Source of the DNA: Solibacillus sp. FSL H8-0538
GTDB lineage: Bacteria > Bacillota > Bacilli > Bacillales_A > Planococcaceae
Assembly: GCF_038003525.1 (NCBI RefSeq)
Contig: NZ_JBBOPI010000001.1
Coordinates: 2,657,001 to 2,721,000 of the forward strand
Reading direction: 5' to 3'
DNA length: 64,000 bases
How positions within the stretch are numbered: position 1 is the stretch's first letter; each line of letters starts with the position of its first letter. The notes under the pieces were generated by a model. The model ran no database searches and was not told where the DNA came from. It saw only the letters and a list, made by a program, of their open reading frames with translations. The position numbers and the translations under genes are program-made. This document shows, piece after piece, positions 35,144 through 46,476 of this stretch.

Positions 35144-36082
35144 TTAAGTTAATACTGCCATAACTGCTTTCACAGCTTCAACAGATTTATCTAATTCAGC
35201 TTTTTCAGTAGCAGTTAATTCAAGTTCGAAGATTTTTTCGATCCCGTTAGCACCAAGTAAAGTTGGCACGCCTAAGTATATACCTTCGTAACCAAATTCA
35301 CCTTCAAGATAAGCAATAGATGGTAAAATACGTTTTTGGTCTTTAATTACTGCCTCAGCCATTTCAACAATAGCAGCAGCTGGAGCGTAGTATGCAGAAC
35401 CATTACCTAGTAAGTTTACAATTTCGCCACCGCCAGTACGCGTACGTTGGACGATTTGTTCTAAACGCTCAGGAGCGATTAACGTTTCTAATGGAATACC
35501 ACCAGCGAAAGAATAGCGAGTAAGTGGTACCATAGTATCACCGTGGCCACCTAATACGAAACCAGTAACGTCTTTAACCGATACGTTAAGCTCTTCTGCA
35601 ACAAATGCACAGAAACGAGCTGTATCAAGCACACCTGATTGACCAATTACACGGTTTTTAGGGAAACCAGTTTCTTGGAATACTGTGTAAGTCATAGCAT
35701 CAACTGGATTTGTAAGAACGATGATAATTGCATTTGGAGAATGTGCTGCGATTTCTTTAGATACAGATTTCATAACGCCTTGGTTGATTTGAACTAAGTC
35801 GTCACGGCTCATACCTGGTTTACGAGCAACACCCGCAGTGATGATCACTACGTCTGAATCAGCAATATCTGCATAGTCAGAAGTACCTTTAACATATGAG
35901 TCGAAGCCTTGTACAGGAGCAGCTTCCCACATATCCAGTGCTTTACCTTTAGTTGGATTTTCTACTTGAGGGATATCAACTAATACTACATCGCCAAGTT
36001 CTTTTTGTGCCACTAAGAATGCCGCTGTTGCACCAGTAAAGCCCCCACCGATAACTGAGATTTTCTTTCTTTTTAAAGACAT
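35144..36082 (-). CDS. mdh: Malate dehydrogenase
   Basis: 312 aa, LDH-like MDH. Rossmann start [16 protein letters not shown], substrate-binding arginines in [10 protein letters not shown] (about 86-95), NPVD at about 123, catalytic His in [10 protein letters not shown] (about 180). Oxidises malate to oxaloacetate with NAD in the TCA cycle. Follows icd, with a terminator and repeat B between them. Confidence 0.97.
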   Translation of the reverse strand: MSLKRKKISVIGGGFTGATAAFLVAQKELGDVVLVDIPQVENPTKGKALDMWEAAPVQGFDSYVKGTSDYADIADSDVVIITAGVARKPGMSRDDLVQINQGVMKSVSKEIAAHSPNAIIIVLTNPVDAMTYTVFQETGFPKNRVIGQSGVLDTARFCAFVAEELNVSVKDVTGFVLGGHGDTMVPLTRYSFAGGIPLETLIAPERLEQIVQRTRTGGGEIVNLLGNGSAYYAPAAAIVEMAEAVIKDQKRILPSIAYLEGEFGYEGIYLGVPTLLGANGIEKIFELELTATEKAELDKSVEAVKAVMAVLT

Positions 36083-36131
36083 TCGAATACACTCCTTTTG
36101 ATTGGGTTTGATTGTATACGTCTTTATACTT

Positions 36132-36208
36132 AGAAAGACACATCTCGCCCAAAATAGGGCAAGATGATGTCCTTTATTATGTAGTTAAGAAAGTTATCCT
36201 TTCTTAAC
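36132..36208 (-). repeat. Repeat family B, copy 7
   Basis: Minus strand: after the icd terminator T-run, H1 GTTAAGAAAG / CTTTCTTAAC, spacer with AAAGGACATC, H2 ATCTTGCCC / GGGCGAGAT (one G.T pair), end GTGTCTTTCTAAG. Confidence 0.85.
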
Positions 36209-36212
36209 TATT

Positions 36213-36250
36213 AAAAAAAGAGAGAAGACACATGCTCTCTCCCTCTTTTT
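36213..36250 (-). terminator. icd terminator
   Basis: AGAGAG / CTCTCT stem (36219-36240) with TTTTTTT on the minus strand; a weaker T-rich run lies on the plus side. Confidence 0.72.
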
Positions 36251-36388
36251 ATTGTGATACTTGATCATACTAATGTCAATATTTTCTATTTCACATGAAG
36301 CAAAATAACAAATAGTGAAGTAATTCACATAAATTATTATATTGGATTTCTTCAGTAAAAGTATTAGTCAAATAAAGATCTAGTAAAA

Positions 36389-37654
36389 TTATAGGTTTTC
36401 AATTAATGCATCAGCGAATTTAGAACATGAAACTTCTGTAGCGCCATCCATTAAACGTGCAAAGTCGTAAGTTACAACTTTCGATGCAATTGTTTTTTCT
36501 ACTGAATTTGTAATTGAATCAGCAGCTTCTTTCCAACCAAGGTGTTCTAATAGAAGAACGCCAGAAAGTAATACTGATGATGGGTTTACTTTGTCTAAAC
36601 CAGCATATTTAGGTGCAGTCCCGTGAGTAGCTTCGAAGATCGCGTGACCAGTAACATAGTTAATGTTAGCGCCTGGAGCGATACCGATACCACCAACTTG
36701 TGCAGCTAATGCATCAGAAATATAGTCACCATTTAAGTTCATTGTAGCTACTACATCAAACTCTTTTGGACGAGTTAAAATTTGTTGTAAGAAGATATCA
36801 GCGATTGAATCTTTTACTAAAATTTTTCCTGAAGCTAATGCGTCAGCTTGTGCTTTGTTAGCAGCTTCTTCACCTTGTTCAGCTTTGATAGCATCATATT
36901 GGTTCCAAGTGAAAGTTTGATCAGCAAATTCAGTTTCTGCTAATTCATAACCCCATTTTTTAAATCCACCTTCAGTGAACTTCATGATGTTACCTTTGTG
37001 TACTAAAGTAACTGATGGACGTTTGTGCTCGATTGCATATTCGATTGCAGAACGAACTAAACGTTCAGTACCTTCTTTAGATACAGGTTTTACACCAATA
37101 CCTGAAGTTTCTGGGAAACGAATGTTTTTAGTACCGAACTCTGTTTGTAAGAAGTCGATAAGTTTTTTAGCTTGTTCAGAACCTGACTCAAATTCAATAC
37201 CAGCATAGATATCTTCTGTATTTTCACGGAAAATAACCATATCAACATCTTCTGGACGTTTAACTGGAGATGGAACACCTTCGAAGTGACGTACTGGACG
37301 TAAGCATACATATAGGTCAAGTTGTTGACGTAATGCTACGTTTAGGGAACGGATACCGCCACCGATTGGAGTTGTAAGAGGACCTTTGATTGCAATTAGG
37401 TACTCATTGATTTTATCAAGAGTTTCTTGTGGTAACCATTCACCAGTTTGGTTGAATGCTTTTTCACCAGCAAGTACTTCTAACCATTCAATTTTCTTTT
37501 CGCCGTTGTATGCTTTTTCAACTGCAGCGTCGATTACGCGAGATGCTGCTGCCCAAATATCTGGACCAATACCGTCACCCTCGATGAAAGGAATTACCGG
37601 GTTGTTTGGAACATTTAATTTGCCATTTTCTACTACAATTTTACCGTTAGTCAT
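36389..37654 (-). CDS. icd: Isocitrate dehydrogenase (NADP)
   Basis: 421 aa. Oxidative decarboxylation of isocitrate to 2-oxoglutarate. Substrate-binding loop [18 protein letters not shown] (about 111-128), [10 protein letters not shown] (about 143), catalytic Lys in [20 protein letters not shown], and the metal site [17 protein letters not shown]. The NADP-type K..Y region ([12 protein letters not shown]) is present. Middle gene of citZ-icd-mdh. Confidence 0.97.
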   Translation of the reverse strand: MTNGKIVVENGKLNVPNNPVIPFIEGDGIGPDIWAAASRVIDAAVEKAYNGEKKIEWLEVLAGEKAFNQTGEWLPQETLDKINEYLIAIKGPLTTPIGGGIRSLNVALRQQLDLYVCLRPVRHFEGVPSPVKRPEDVDMVIFRENTEDIYAGIEFESGSEQAKKLIDFLQTEFGTKNIRFPETSGIGVKPVSKEGTERLVRSAIEYAIEHKRPSVTLVHKGNIMKFTEGGFKKWGYELAETEFADQTFTWNQYDAIKAEQGEEAANKAQADALASGKILVKDSIADIFLQQILTRPKEFDVVATMNLNGDYISDALAAQVGGIGIAPGANINYVTGHAIFEATHGTAPKYAGLDKVNPSSVLLSGVLLLEHLGWKEAADSITNSVEKTIASKVVTYDFARLMDGATEVSCSKFADALIENL

Positions 37655-37682
37655 AAATATTGCCTCCTATATTCGTAAATCC

Positions 37683-37707
37683 AGGACTGTGCATAGAGCA
37701 CAGTCCT
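37683..37707 (-). other. Intercistronic hairpin between citZ and icd
   Basis: Perfect 10-bp stem AGGACTGTGC/GCACAGTCCT with loop ATAGA and no U-tract. It could be an mRNA-processing or stability element in the citZ-icd transcript rather than a terminator. Confidence 0.55.
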
Positions 37708-37732
37708 AGATAATCTTAGCATATTTTCTATA

Positions 37733-38848
37733 TTATCGCTCATTTACTGGAACGTATTTTTGCATTCCTGGTCCTACATAATCTGCACGTGGGCGGATTA
37801 GGCGGTTATTTGAATATTGTTCAAGGATATGTGCTACCCAACCTGATGTACGAGATACAGCGAAGATTGGTGTGAATAAGTCATGTTCGATGCCTAATGA
37901 ATCATAAACTGATGCAGAGAAGAAATCTACGTTTGCCGGTAGGTTCTTTTGCTCTACAATCATGTCATGGATTTTAACTGACATTTCATAAAGCTCTGGT
38001 TTACCAGTAAGTTCAGTTAATTTTTGTGACATTACACGTAAATGTGGTGCACGTGGGTCGCCTTTACGGTATACGCGGTGACCGAAGCCCATGATTTTTT
38101 CTTTATTGTCTAATTTGTTTTGGATGTAAGATTCAACTTTACCAAGTGAACCAATTTCAGATAACATTTTCATTACTTGCTCATTCGCACCACCGTGAAG
38201 TGGACCTTTAAGTGCGCCGATAGCTGCAGTAACACCAGAGTAAACATCTGATAATGTAGCTACACATACGCGAGCAGTGAATGTAGATGCGTTTAATTCG
38301 TGATCAGCATGTAGAACTAGTGCTTTATCGAATGCTTCTATTTCGATTGCTGCTGGTTCCGCGCCTTTTAACATGTATAAGAAATTAGCTGCGTAGCCAA
38401 GCTCTGGTTTTGGAGCTACTGGCTCTAGACCATTGCGGATACGTGCGAATGCAGTTACTACTGTAGCAATTTTCGCTTGTAGGCGGATTGCTTTACGATA
38501 GTTTGCTTCTGGATCCATAACGTCTGCTTCTTCGTCAAAAACACCTAGTAACGAAACAGCCGTACGTAGTGCAGCCATTGGGTGTACTGTAGTTAATGGA
38601 TATGATTTAAATTGTTCTAGAATAGCAGCTGGAACTTCCATATTGTCTGCTAATTGTTGTTTTAATTCAGCTAGCTCGTCCGCCTTTGGTAAACGAGTGT
38701 GCCATAATAAGTAAATTACTTCTTCGAAAGAAGCATTGTCTGCTAAATCGTCAATGTCGTACCCTACATATGTAAGTGTGTCATCGATAATTGAACTGAT
38801 TTTAGACTCTGCTGCAACGATGCCCTCTAAACCTTTAGTTGCTGACAT
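37733..38848 (-). CDS. citZ: Citrate synthase
   Basis: 371 aa. Condenses acetyl-CoA and oxaloacetate. Catalytic histidines appear in LHADHELNAS (about 219) and GFGHRVYRKGDPRA (about 257-270), and the Asp region in DFFSASVYDSLGI (about 310). Start at 38848 (MSATKGLEGI) with GAAGGAGAG; the open frame upstream has no family match. First of citZ-icd-mdh. Confidence 0.97.
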   Translation of the reverse strand: MSATKGLEGIVAAESKISSIIDDTLTYVGYDIDDLADNASFEEVIYLLWHTRLPKADELAELKQQLADNMEVPAAILEQFKSYPLTTVHPMAALRTAVSLLGVFDEEADVMDPEANYRKAIRLQAKIATVVTAFARIRNGLEPVAPKPELGYAANFLYMLKGAEPAAIEIEAFDKALVLHADHELNASTFTARVCVATLSDVYSGVTAAIGALKGPLHGGANEQVMKMLSEIGSLGKVESYIQNKLDNKEKIMGFGHRVYRKGDPRAPHLRVMSQKLTELTGKPELYEMSVKIHDMIVEQKNLPANVDFFSASVYDSLGIEHDLFTPIFAVSRTSGWVAHILEQYSNNRLIRPRADYVGPGMQKYVPVNER

Positions 38849-39108
38849 AAATAATCTCTCCTTCATGTAATAAGTTAGTTTTGTAAGTGCTTTCTTTCCC
38901 AAAAGTAAAAGCACTCGTATTGTTCTGCTCAATGAACCTATTAGTAAATCGCTTACACAATTCATTATAATCAATTTTGACGGCTTTGTGAATGAAAAGC
39001 CAGGAATCCAAGAAAATGACGCATTTTTAATAGAATTGGTGAACAAGAGAGAATTATAAGTTTCAAACGAGATAGATATAACATATTTTAGGAGTTGACT
39101 ACTTTAGA

Positions 39109-40071
39109 ATGAATAAAAATTCTCTATTTTCATCCAAAAGTACTATACGTTTTTCGGTAATTATTATCTATTTAATAGTCATTTTAGCCATTTTACCTAT
39201 TTCTTCTGCTATATTTTTAGCATATTTAATTTTCCCAATTGTAAATTTTTGCAATACTAAACTAAAAATCCCCTACTTAATTGCAATATGTTTAGTATCA
39301 TTCTTCATATTTTCACTATTCGCCTTGCTTGGATTTATCCTGTTTCAAAGTTTAGTGCAAATTCTACCTTCTATCCAAACGAATATTACTTCCTTTTCAA
39401 CCACTTATATTTCACATCCACTATTCCCAGTATTTATCGAAAAACTAGCTACTATTTTAGATACCGTAGTCATGTTCAGTGCCTCTCTTGCAAAAAACAT
39501 TTTGAATTCAATTTTTGAGCTACTCATTTTTATTATTGCCTTTTATTTTGCTTTATATGAATCAAAAAAAAATCGACTTTGGTTTTTTGCCTTCACCCCA
39601 AAATCTCTTCGTTCGGTGTGGCAACATTATTTTACAAAGTCGATGCAGTTATTAAGTTACTTCATTAATGTAGGTTTCCAACTATTCACATTAACATTCA
39701 TCTTACTCAGCTGCGGGCTTACTGCTTTACAATTTGATGCTCCTATTAGTAAAGCGTTTCTAATTTCTTTAGCGGACGCATTGCCATTTTTAGGAATTGG
39801 TTTATTTTTAATCCCTGCTGCAGTTTATTTTTTCTTTACCGACCAACTACTACTTTGTGTCGCTTTACTCGTACTATATATCTTTATTCAAGTAACAAGG
39901 CAGCTGGCTGAATCAAAATTATGGGCGCATACGTTTCAATTACGCATGGTCCACACCTTTTTCATCAGTGCTGCCTCGATTTTATTATTTGGGATTTACG
40001 GGATTTTACTAAGCCCTATTTTTCTCGTCATTGCAGTTAAAGTAAAACAATCGTCTATCTTTGAACGATAA
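39109..40071 (+). CDS. ytvI: AI-2E family transporter-like membrane protein YtvI
   Basis: 320 aa, about eight hydrophobic segments. AI-2E exporter/UPF0118 family; the late ADALPFLGIGLFLIPAA region and ...GIYGILLSPIFLVI are characteristic. Function of YtvI is unknown; some family members export AI-2 or act as Na+/H+ antiporters. Lies beside citZ and fxsA as in B. subtilis. Its 3' end overlaps that of fxsA by 17 bases in convergent orientation. Confidence 0.83.
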   Translation: MNKNSLFSSKSTIRFSVIIIYLIVILAILPISSAIFLAYLIFPIVNFCNTKLKIPYLIAICLVSFFIFSLFALLGFILFQSLVQILPSIQTNITSFSTTYISHPLFPVFIEKLATILDTVVMFSASLAKNILNSIFELLIFIIAFYFALYESKKNRLWFFAFTPKSLRSVWQHYFTKSMQLLSYFINVGFQLFTLTFILLSCGLTALQFDAPISKAFLISLADALPFLGIGLFLIPAAVYFFFTDQLLLCVALLVLYIFIQVTRQLAESKLWAHTFQLRMVHTFFISAASILLFGIYGILLSPIFLVIAVKVKQSSIFER

Positions 40072-40444
40072 CAACTTGACCGTTTTTCATCTTTTTACGA
40101 AGCCAGAAGAAAATGACCGGCTTAAATATATTGCGTGTGATGCCTGTGACCATTAGTAAACCAATAATATCTGTGATAAAACCTGGGACAACAAGCAACA
40201 CACCTCCAACGAAAATCATAAATGTTTCGATCATCGCTACACCGGGTGCTTGTCCATTCGCAATGCTTGTTTGAATTGTTTGAAATGATTGCATTCCTTT
40301 ATTTTTTGCAATCATGACACCAAAAACACTAGTTAAAACAATGAGTAATAATGTATAAAAAACGCCAATTGCTTTACCTACTATAATAAAAGTCGCAATT
40401 TCAGCGAATAACACCAATACAAAGCTAAGCATTATTTTTTTCAT
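40055..40444 (-). CDS. fxsA: FxsA family membrane protein
   Basis: 129 aa. Three to four membrane segments with the FxsA landmarks EIATFIIVGKAIGVFYTLLL and the GGVLLVVPGFITDIIGLLM region. FxsA suppresses F-exclusion of phage T7 in E. coli; its cell role is unclear. Start at 40444 (MKKIMLS) with GAGGGGA. The last 17 bases overlap ytvI. Confidence 0.87.
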   Translation of the reverse strand: MKKIMLSFVLVLFAEIATFIIVGKAIGVFYTLLLIVLTSVFGVMIAKNKGMQSFQTIQTSIANGQAPGVAMIETFMIFVGGVLLVVPGFITDIIGLLMVTGITRNIFKPVIFFWLRKKMKNGQVVIVQR

Positions 40445-40503
40445 AGATTCCCCTCCAATGCTTTTCTTATTACTATATACGTTTTCAACCAACAAAAAGT
40501 TTC

Positions 40504-40542
40504 AAAAAAAAGCGACAAAATCCACCATCGGATTTTGTCGCT
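40504..40542 (-). terminator. pfkA-pyk terminator
   Basis: Perfect 13-bp stem AGCGACAAAATCC/GGATTTTGTCGCT, then TTTTTTT on the minus strand. Confidence 0.92.
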
Positions 40543-40573
40543 TGGATAGGCACCATGCCCATCAGTCAACCGT

Positions 40574-42334
40574 TTAAAGAACGCTCGCGTGTCCTTTGTA
40601 AATAACACCTGTCTCTGCGTCCATTGTAATTTCCTGACCGTGACGAATTAATGTTGTCGCTTCTTTTACGCCAACAATAACTGGAATCCCTAAACTTAGG
40701 CCAACAACTGCAGCGTGACTTGTTAAGCCGCCTTCCTCCGTAATAATACCAACACAGTTTTCTATGGCTGGCATCATTTCACGGTCCGTTCCAACTGTCA
40801 CTAACACACAGCCTTCCGTATCGTATGCTAAAGCTTCACCAGCGTTCTTCGCAACAACCACTTTACCTATTACAGAAGCTTTACCAATTCCTTGACCACG
40901 TGCTAGTAAATCACCAATTACGTGAACTTTCATTAAGTTCGTTGTGCCGGCTTCCCCTACTGGTACACCTGCAGTAATTACGACAACATCTCCATGATCA
41001 ACGAAATTATGCTTTAGTGCTTCGTCTACAGCAAGTTCTAAAATTTCATCTGTCGTTGTTACGCGTTGGCATAATATAGGTTTTACACCCCATACAAGTG
41101 TTAATAATTGTGCTGTATTCAATGAACCCGTCACAGCAACAATCGGTACACCTGGGCGGTACTTCGCAATCATTTTCGCTGTGTTACCACTTTCTGTTGG
41201 TGCCAGTACCGCTTTAACACCTAAGTTAATTGACGTATAGGCTACTGCTTGAGAAATTGCCTCTGTCATATTCGCTTCTTTTTCACGGCTACGCTGCGAA
41301 ACAATCGCACGGTAATCCAGTGAATCTTCTGTACGTTCAGCAATTTTATTCATTGTTGCTACAGATTCAACAGGGTAAATTCCTGCGGCCGTTTCACCTG
41401 ATAGCATAATCGCATCTGTTCCATCAATAATCGCGTTAGCAACATCACTTGCCTCTGCTCGTGTAGGACGTGGGTTACGTTGCATTGAATCAAGCATTTG
41501 TGTAGCAGTAATAACCGGTTTACCAACTTGATTACATTTTTTAATTAATAATTTTTGGACAAGTGGCACTTCTTCTGCTGGAATTTCAACTCCAAGATCA
41601 CCACGTGCAACCATTAATCCGTCTGACACTTCAATAATGGCATCAATATTGTCAACGCCCTCTTGGTTTTCGATTTTTGGGATAATTTGAATATGGCCGC
41701 CATTGTTTTGCTCTAATAGTTCGCGGATTTCTAACACGTCTTTTGCTGTACGCACAAATGATGCGGCAACAAAATCCACGCCTTGCTCGATACCAAATAA
41801 AATATCCTGTGCGTCTTTTTCTGTAATCCCAGGAAGTCGAATTGATACGCCTGGTACGTTAACACCTTTTTTATTTTTTAAAATACCTGCGTTTTCAACG
41901 ATTGTATGGATTAATCCCTTTTCTACATCTTTTGCTAATACACGTAGCTCGATTAAACCATCGTCTAATAAAATAATGTCATTTTGATCAACGTCTTCGA
42001 TTAATTGTTCATATGTTACAGAAAAACAGCTCTCCGTTCCAACTACTTCAGTCATTGAAATATCGATTACTTGCCCTGTTACAAGGTGAAGCTCACCATT
42101 TTCCATTGAGTGTGTACGAATTTCTGGACCTTTTGTATCGAGTAAAATGCCGACCGGGTTTCCAGTTTTTTCTGACGCATCACGGATAGCTGCAATACGA
42201 ATGGCATGCTCCTCATGATTGCCGTGTGAAAAGTTTAACCGGGCAACATTCATACCTGCTTCTATTAAATTTTCTAACATTTCTGGTGATTCACTTGCCG
42301 GACCAATTGTACATACTATTTTAGTTTTTCTCAT
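40574..42334 (-). CDS. pyk: Pyruvate kinase
   Basis: 586 aa. Converts PEP to pyruvate with ATP formation. (beta/alpha)8 core: [16 protein letters not shown], metal/substrate site [12 protein letters not shown] (about 239-250), [17 protein letters not shown] and SGETAAG. The extra C-terminal PEP-utiliser-like domain of Bacillales enzymes is present from about 475 ([27 protein letters not shown]). Directly after pfkA. Confidence 0.98.
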   Translation of the reverse strand: MRKTKIVCTIGPASESPEMLENLIEAGMNVARLNFSHGNHEEHAIRIAAIRDASEKTGNPVGILLDTKGPEIRTHSMENGELHLVTGQVIDISMTEVVGTESCFSVTYEQLIEDVDQNDIILLDDGLIELRVLAKDVEKGLIHTIVENAGILKNKKGVNVPGVSIRLPGITEKDAQDILFGIEQGVDFVAASFVRTAKDVLEIRELLEQNNGGHIQIIPKIENQEGVDNIDAIIEVSDGLMVARGDLGVEIPAEEVPLVQKLLIKKCNQVGKPVITATQMLDSMQRNPRPTRAEASDVANAIIDGTDAIMLSGETAAGIYPVESVATMNKIAERTEDSLDYRAIVSQRSREKEANMTEAISQAVAYTSINLGVKAVLAPTESGNTAKMIAKYRPGVPIVAVTGSLNTAQLLTLVWGVKPILCQRVTTTDEILELAVDEALKHNFVDHGDVVVITAGVPVGEAGTTNLMKVHVIGDLLARGQGIGKASVIGKVVVAKNAGEALAYDTEGCVLVTVGTDREMMPAIENCVGIITEEGGLTSHAAVVGLSLGIPVIVGVKEATTLIRHGQEITMDAETGVIYKGHASVL

Positions 42335-42359
42335 ATTCTGTCCTCTCCATTTGCACGCT

Positions 42360-43343
<984 letters not shown>

Positions 43344-43420
43344 CTATAACTATTACTATTCACATTAACATGAAAAACGTGTTATGTAACTATTCTAGAA
43401 AACAAAAATCATTACTTTAT

Positions 43421-43456
43421 TAAAAAAATAAAAAGAATGCGTTTTCACGCATTCTT
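43421..43456 (-). terminator. accD-accA terminator
   Basis: AAGAATGCG/CGCATTCTT stem (43433-43456) with a T-rich run on the minus strand. Confidence 0.87.
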
Positions 43457-43485
43457 CCTTTTTCTAATTAACGAGTAGCGTAAAA

Positions 43486-44442
43486 TTATTCCTCGATAAA
43501 TTGACCAATATTTTTAAACTTATCATAACGATCTATAATTAATTCATCAGGCGACAGCTTGTTTAAATTCTCTAATGTGTCTTGAATGCAATCCTTCATC
43601 GCCAATGCTTGCTTTTCTACATTTTTATGAGCACCACCTGAAATTTCAGGAATAATGCCATCAATGATACCCATCTCCTTTAAATCTGGCGCTGTAATTT
43701 TCATCGCTTCAGCAGCCTGCTTCGCTAAAGTTGCATCCTTCCATAAAATCGATGCGGCACCTTCTGGAGAAATGACCGAGTATGTCGAGTTTTCAAGCAT
43801 GAAAATTTTATTGGCCACACCTAGTGCTAAGGCACCACCACTCCCACCTTCTCCGATCACAATACTAATAACCGGTACCCGTAAGCCAGCCATTTCAAAC
43901 AGATTGCGCGCAATTGCCTCACTTTGTCCGCGTTCTTCAGCAGCCTTCCCCGGGTAAGCCCCCTTCGTATCAATAAAACAAATGATCGGACGGCCAAATT
44001 TTTCGGCCTGCAGCATTAATCGTAGTGCTTTTCGGTAACCTTCTGGATGTGGCATCCCAAAATTACGGCGAATGTTTTCCTTCGTCGTCTTCCCGCGCTG
44101 ATGACCAATAATCGTCACCGCCTGCCCGTTAAACGAGGCAATACCGCCAACAATTGCTTCATCGTCCTTGAACGAACGATCCCCATGCAGTTCAATAAAA
44201 TCATCAAATACACGACTAATATAATCAAGTGTTGTTGGGCGTTCAGGATGGCGAGCTACTTGTACACGGTCCCAAGGCTCCATATTTTCGTAGATACTAT
44301 GTTCAAGCTGACAAAGACGATTTTCTAGCTTTTCAATTTCTCCACTCATATCTACATCCGCGTCGTGTGCGATTGTTTTTAATTCGTCTATTTTTTCACG
44401 TAGCTTTACTACAGGTTGCTCAAATGCCATTGTTTTAGACAT
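43486..44442 (-). CDS. accA: Acetyl-CoA carboxylase carboxyltransferase, alpha subunit
   Basis: 318 aa. With AccD transfers CO2 from carboxybiotin to acetyl-CoA, giving malonyl-CoA. Crotonase-like fold: [21 protein letters not shown] (about 154-174) and the oxyanion-hole glycines [14 protein letters not shown] (about 195-208). Start at 44442 ([10 protein letters not shown]) with AAGGAGG, overlapping the accD stop by eight bases. Confidence 0.97.
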   Translation of the reverse strand: MSKTMAFEQPVVKLREKIDELKTIAHDADVDMSGEIEKLENRLCQLEHSIYENMEPWDRVQVARHPERPTTLDYISRVFDDFIELHGDRSFKDDEAIVGGIASFNGQAVTIIGHQRGKTTKENIRRNFGMPHPEGYRKALRLMLQAEKFGRPIICFIDTKGAYPGKAAEERGQSEAIARNLFEMAGLRVPVISIVIGEGGSGGALALGVANKIFMLENSTYSVISPEGAASILWKDATLAKQAAEAMKITAPDLKEMGIIDGIIPEISGGAHKNVEKQALAMKDCIQDTLENLNKLSPDELIIDRYDKFKNIGQFIEE

Positions 44443-45307
44443 GTGATATGCCTCCTTGTACATGCAATTTTACAATTGTTGCAATTTTTCCGCGCATATC
44501 TTTGCGATGGAATATTGCATCGAGTTGACCGTGTTCAAGTAAAAACTCTGCTGTTTGGAAATCATCAGGCAGCTTTTCACGAACCGTTTGTTCAATAACA
44601 CGTCGCCCTGCAAAGCCAATCAAACTTTGAGGCTCAGCAATATTTAAATCGCCAATCGATGCAAAACTTGCCGATACGCCACCCGTTGTTGGATGAGTCA
44701 TAATCGAAATATAAAGTAACCCAGCATCGCTATGTCGCTTTAGTGCAACGCTTGTTTTAGCCATTTGCATAAGCGAGAGTACGCCTTCTTGCATACGTGC
44801 CCCTCCACTTGCTGTAAAAATGATGAACGGAATTTTAAGCTCCGTTGCCTTTTCAATTGCGCGCGTAATTTTTTCCCCTACTACCGAGCCCATAGAGCCC
44901 ATACGGAAGTGCGAATCCATCACAGCGATTGCTATTTTTTCTCCCTGTAGCGTTCCAGTTCCTGTTAAAACTGCTTCATTTAAGCCGGTTTTTTTGACAT
45001 CTGCCTCAACCTTTTCTATATAGGCAGGAAACCCAAGTGGATTCGATGTTCTTAAATGATCGTCTAGTGATTCGAATGAGCCCTCATCTAAAAAGATTCG
45101 AACTCGTTCCTTTGCCGTCATTTTGAAATGATGCTGACATTTAGGACAAACTTTTAGATTCGTTTCAATTTCCTTCGTTACATGGATTTTCTTACATTGC
45201 GGGCATTTCGTTACAATTCCTTCTGGAAACGCCTTTTCCTTAGATTGATTAATGATGATTCCATTATTTTTTTTGCGATTTATCGTAAATAAGTCTCGAA
45301 TAGACAT
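44435..45307 (-). CDS. accD: Acetyl-CoA carboxylase carboxyltransferase, beta subunit
   Basis: 290 aa. N-terminal four-cysteine zinc finger (KCPQCKK at about 34, KVCPKCQHH at about 53), then the carboxyltransferase domain with [10 protein letters not shown] (about 162) and [18 protein letters not shown] (about 200). Partner of AccA, with translational overlap. Confidence 0.97.
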   Translation of the reverse strand: MSIRDLFTINRKKNNGIIINQSKEKAFPEGIVTKCPQCKKIHVTKEIETNLKVCPKCQHHFKMTAKERVRIFLDEGSFESLDDHLRTSNPLGFPAYIEKVEADVKKTGLNEAVLTGTGTLQGEKIAIAVMDSHFRMGSMGSVVGEKITRAIEKATELKIPFIIFTASGGARMQEGVLSLMQMAKTSVALKRHSDAGLLYISIMTHPTTGGVSASFASIGDLNIAEPQSLIGFAGRRVIEQTVREKLPDDFQTAEFLLEHGQLDAIFHRKDMRGKIATIVKLHVQGGISHV

Positions 45308-45344
45308 CGTTATCCCCCTTTGTGAATATGTACATTCACTCTTG

Positions 45345-45989
45345 TTACGTTAATGTTTGTAAGTCACGCATCCAGTCGTCATATGCTTCAATCGCTTCCT
45401 CGCTATAGCCCATTTGGATGGATTTAATGAGCATTTGTAATACGACCTTTTCATCTGACGTAATGCTTTTTTTTAATGGTGTAATACTATATGCAAGTAA
45501 CTGAAGCCATATTTTTAATGCAAGACGGTTTCCCGAAGCAATCATACATTCGCGTAAAATGTCTTCTCGCAGTAGCCCCTGCTCGAGCTCAAGCTTCACA
45601 AATAAGCTCTCCCAAACCGGTAGCTGTTGTAGTTCGGCATTATCACAAATCATTCGAATAGCTTCTTTTTCATGCATTTGTCTCGACATATGAACATCGT
45701 CAACCGATTTAGGCTCCTGTAAAATAAATGAAGATAGTATTTCGACAAGTTGGTGATGCTGTACAGCAGCTAAAAACGTTCCGCCGCCATGCTTCGTTTC
45801 AATTAATCCGAGTAACTCTAAACTTCGCAGTGCCTCTCGCACCGAAGAACGGCCAACATTTAATGTTTCACTTAAAACACGTTCGGAAGGCAGCTTGTCA
45901 CCTGGCTGAATTTTTTGTGTAACAATTAATTGACGGAGCTGCTTGACGATTTGGATGAACATCTTTTTCGTTGCTTGTTTGTCGTCCAT
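45345..45989 (-). CDS. FadR-type GntR transcriptional regulator
   Basis: 214 aa. N-terminal winged helix ([47 protein letters not shown], about 25-75), then an all-helical ligand domain (FadR/FCD-like, poorly conserved). Start at 45989 (MDDKQATKK) from AGAGGTGC. It is 37 bases upstream of accD and cotranscribed in direction, so control of fatty-acid synthesis is plausible; the ligand is unknown. In B. subtilis malic enzyme ytsJ lies here instead. Confidence 0.85.
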   Translation of the reverse strand: MDDKQATKKMFIQIVKQLRQLIVTQKIQPGDKLPSERVLSETLNVGRSSVREALRSLELLGLIETKHGGGTFLAAVQHHQLVEILSSFILQEPKSVDDVHMSRQMHEKEAIRMICDNAELQQLPVWESLFVKLELEQGLLREDILRECMIASGNRLALKIWLQLLAYSITPLKKSITSDEKVVLQMLIKSIQMGYSEEAIEAYDDWMRDLQTLT

Positions 45990-46009
45990 AAGCACCTCTT
46001 TCTACAAAA

Positions 46010-46270
46010 GCGTATTTGCGCCTGTTCACACGCGATTGGCAAAAAAACCAGTCCGTGCAGTATTGTCAAAATGACCAACTTCGAGGTGGCCTCAAACTGT
46101 TGGAGATCCCAAAGTGAAAGTACTCTTTTCAACTTTCACCCCAGGAATCTTAGCAACCTAAGTTCGCTGCATCCATGCAGCAACGGTTACATGACCCACA
46201 TCTTGTGAGCCCGACCTCTTTTGCGAGAGCGCAAATGTCTAGCTATCTCTTGAAATTTAAATTTCTGCCC
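46010..46270. repeat. Structured intergenic block, distant relative of repeat A
   Basis: Outer arms AAAAGCGTATTTGCGCCTGTT and GCGCAAATGTCTAGC resemble the ends of repeat A (AAAAGCGCTAAAGCGCCTGTT, GGCGCTTTAGCCTAGACG) and can pair. The inside has a perfect GCTGCAT/ATGCAGC hairpin near 46167-46183. No gene is seen in 45990-46476. Confidence 0.4.
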
Positions 46271-46416
46271 AAAAGTGGTCTGACCAGTTTTATAGCATAA
46301 GCATACAAAAACGACGGAAAAATGTAAAGTAAAAACAAATTCGAACGGTTAATGTTATAAATCTTCCTCACTAAAAAATACTCTCGCCCTTTTTTTATGT
46401 CATTTTCCGATTATAA

Positions 46417-46445
46417 TTGACATTGATTTCTTAAATAGCCAAAAT
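46417..46445 (+). promoter_or_regulatory. Probable promoter of the pentad-repeat gene
   Basis: TTGACA (46417-46422), 17 bases, CAAAAT (46440-46445), about 30 bases before the start codon; the -35 is perfect, the -10 weak. Confidence 0.5.
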
Positions 46446-46476
46446 GAAAAGAGATCTTTTAAAGGATGGATGATGG

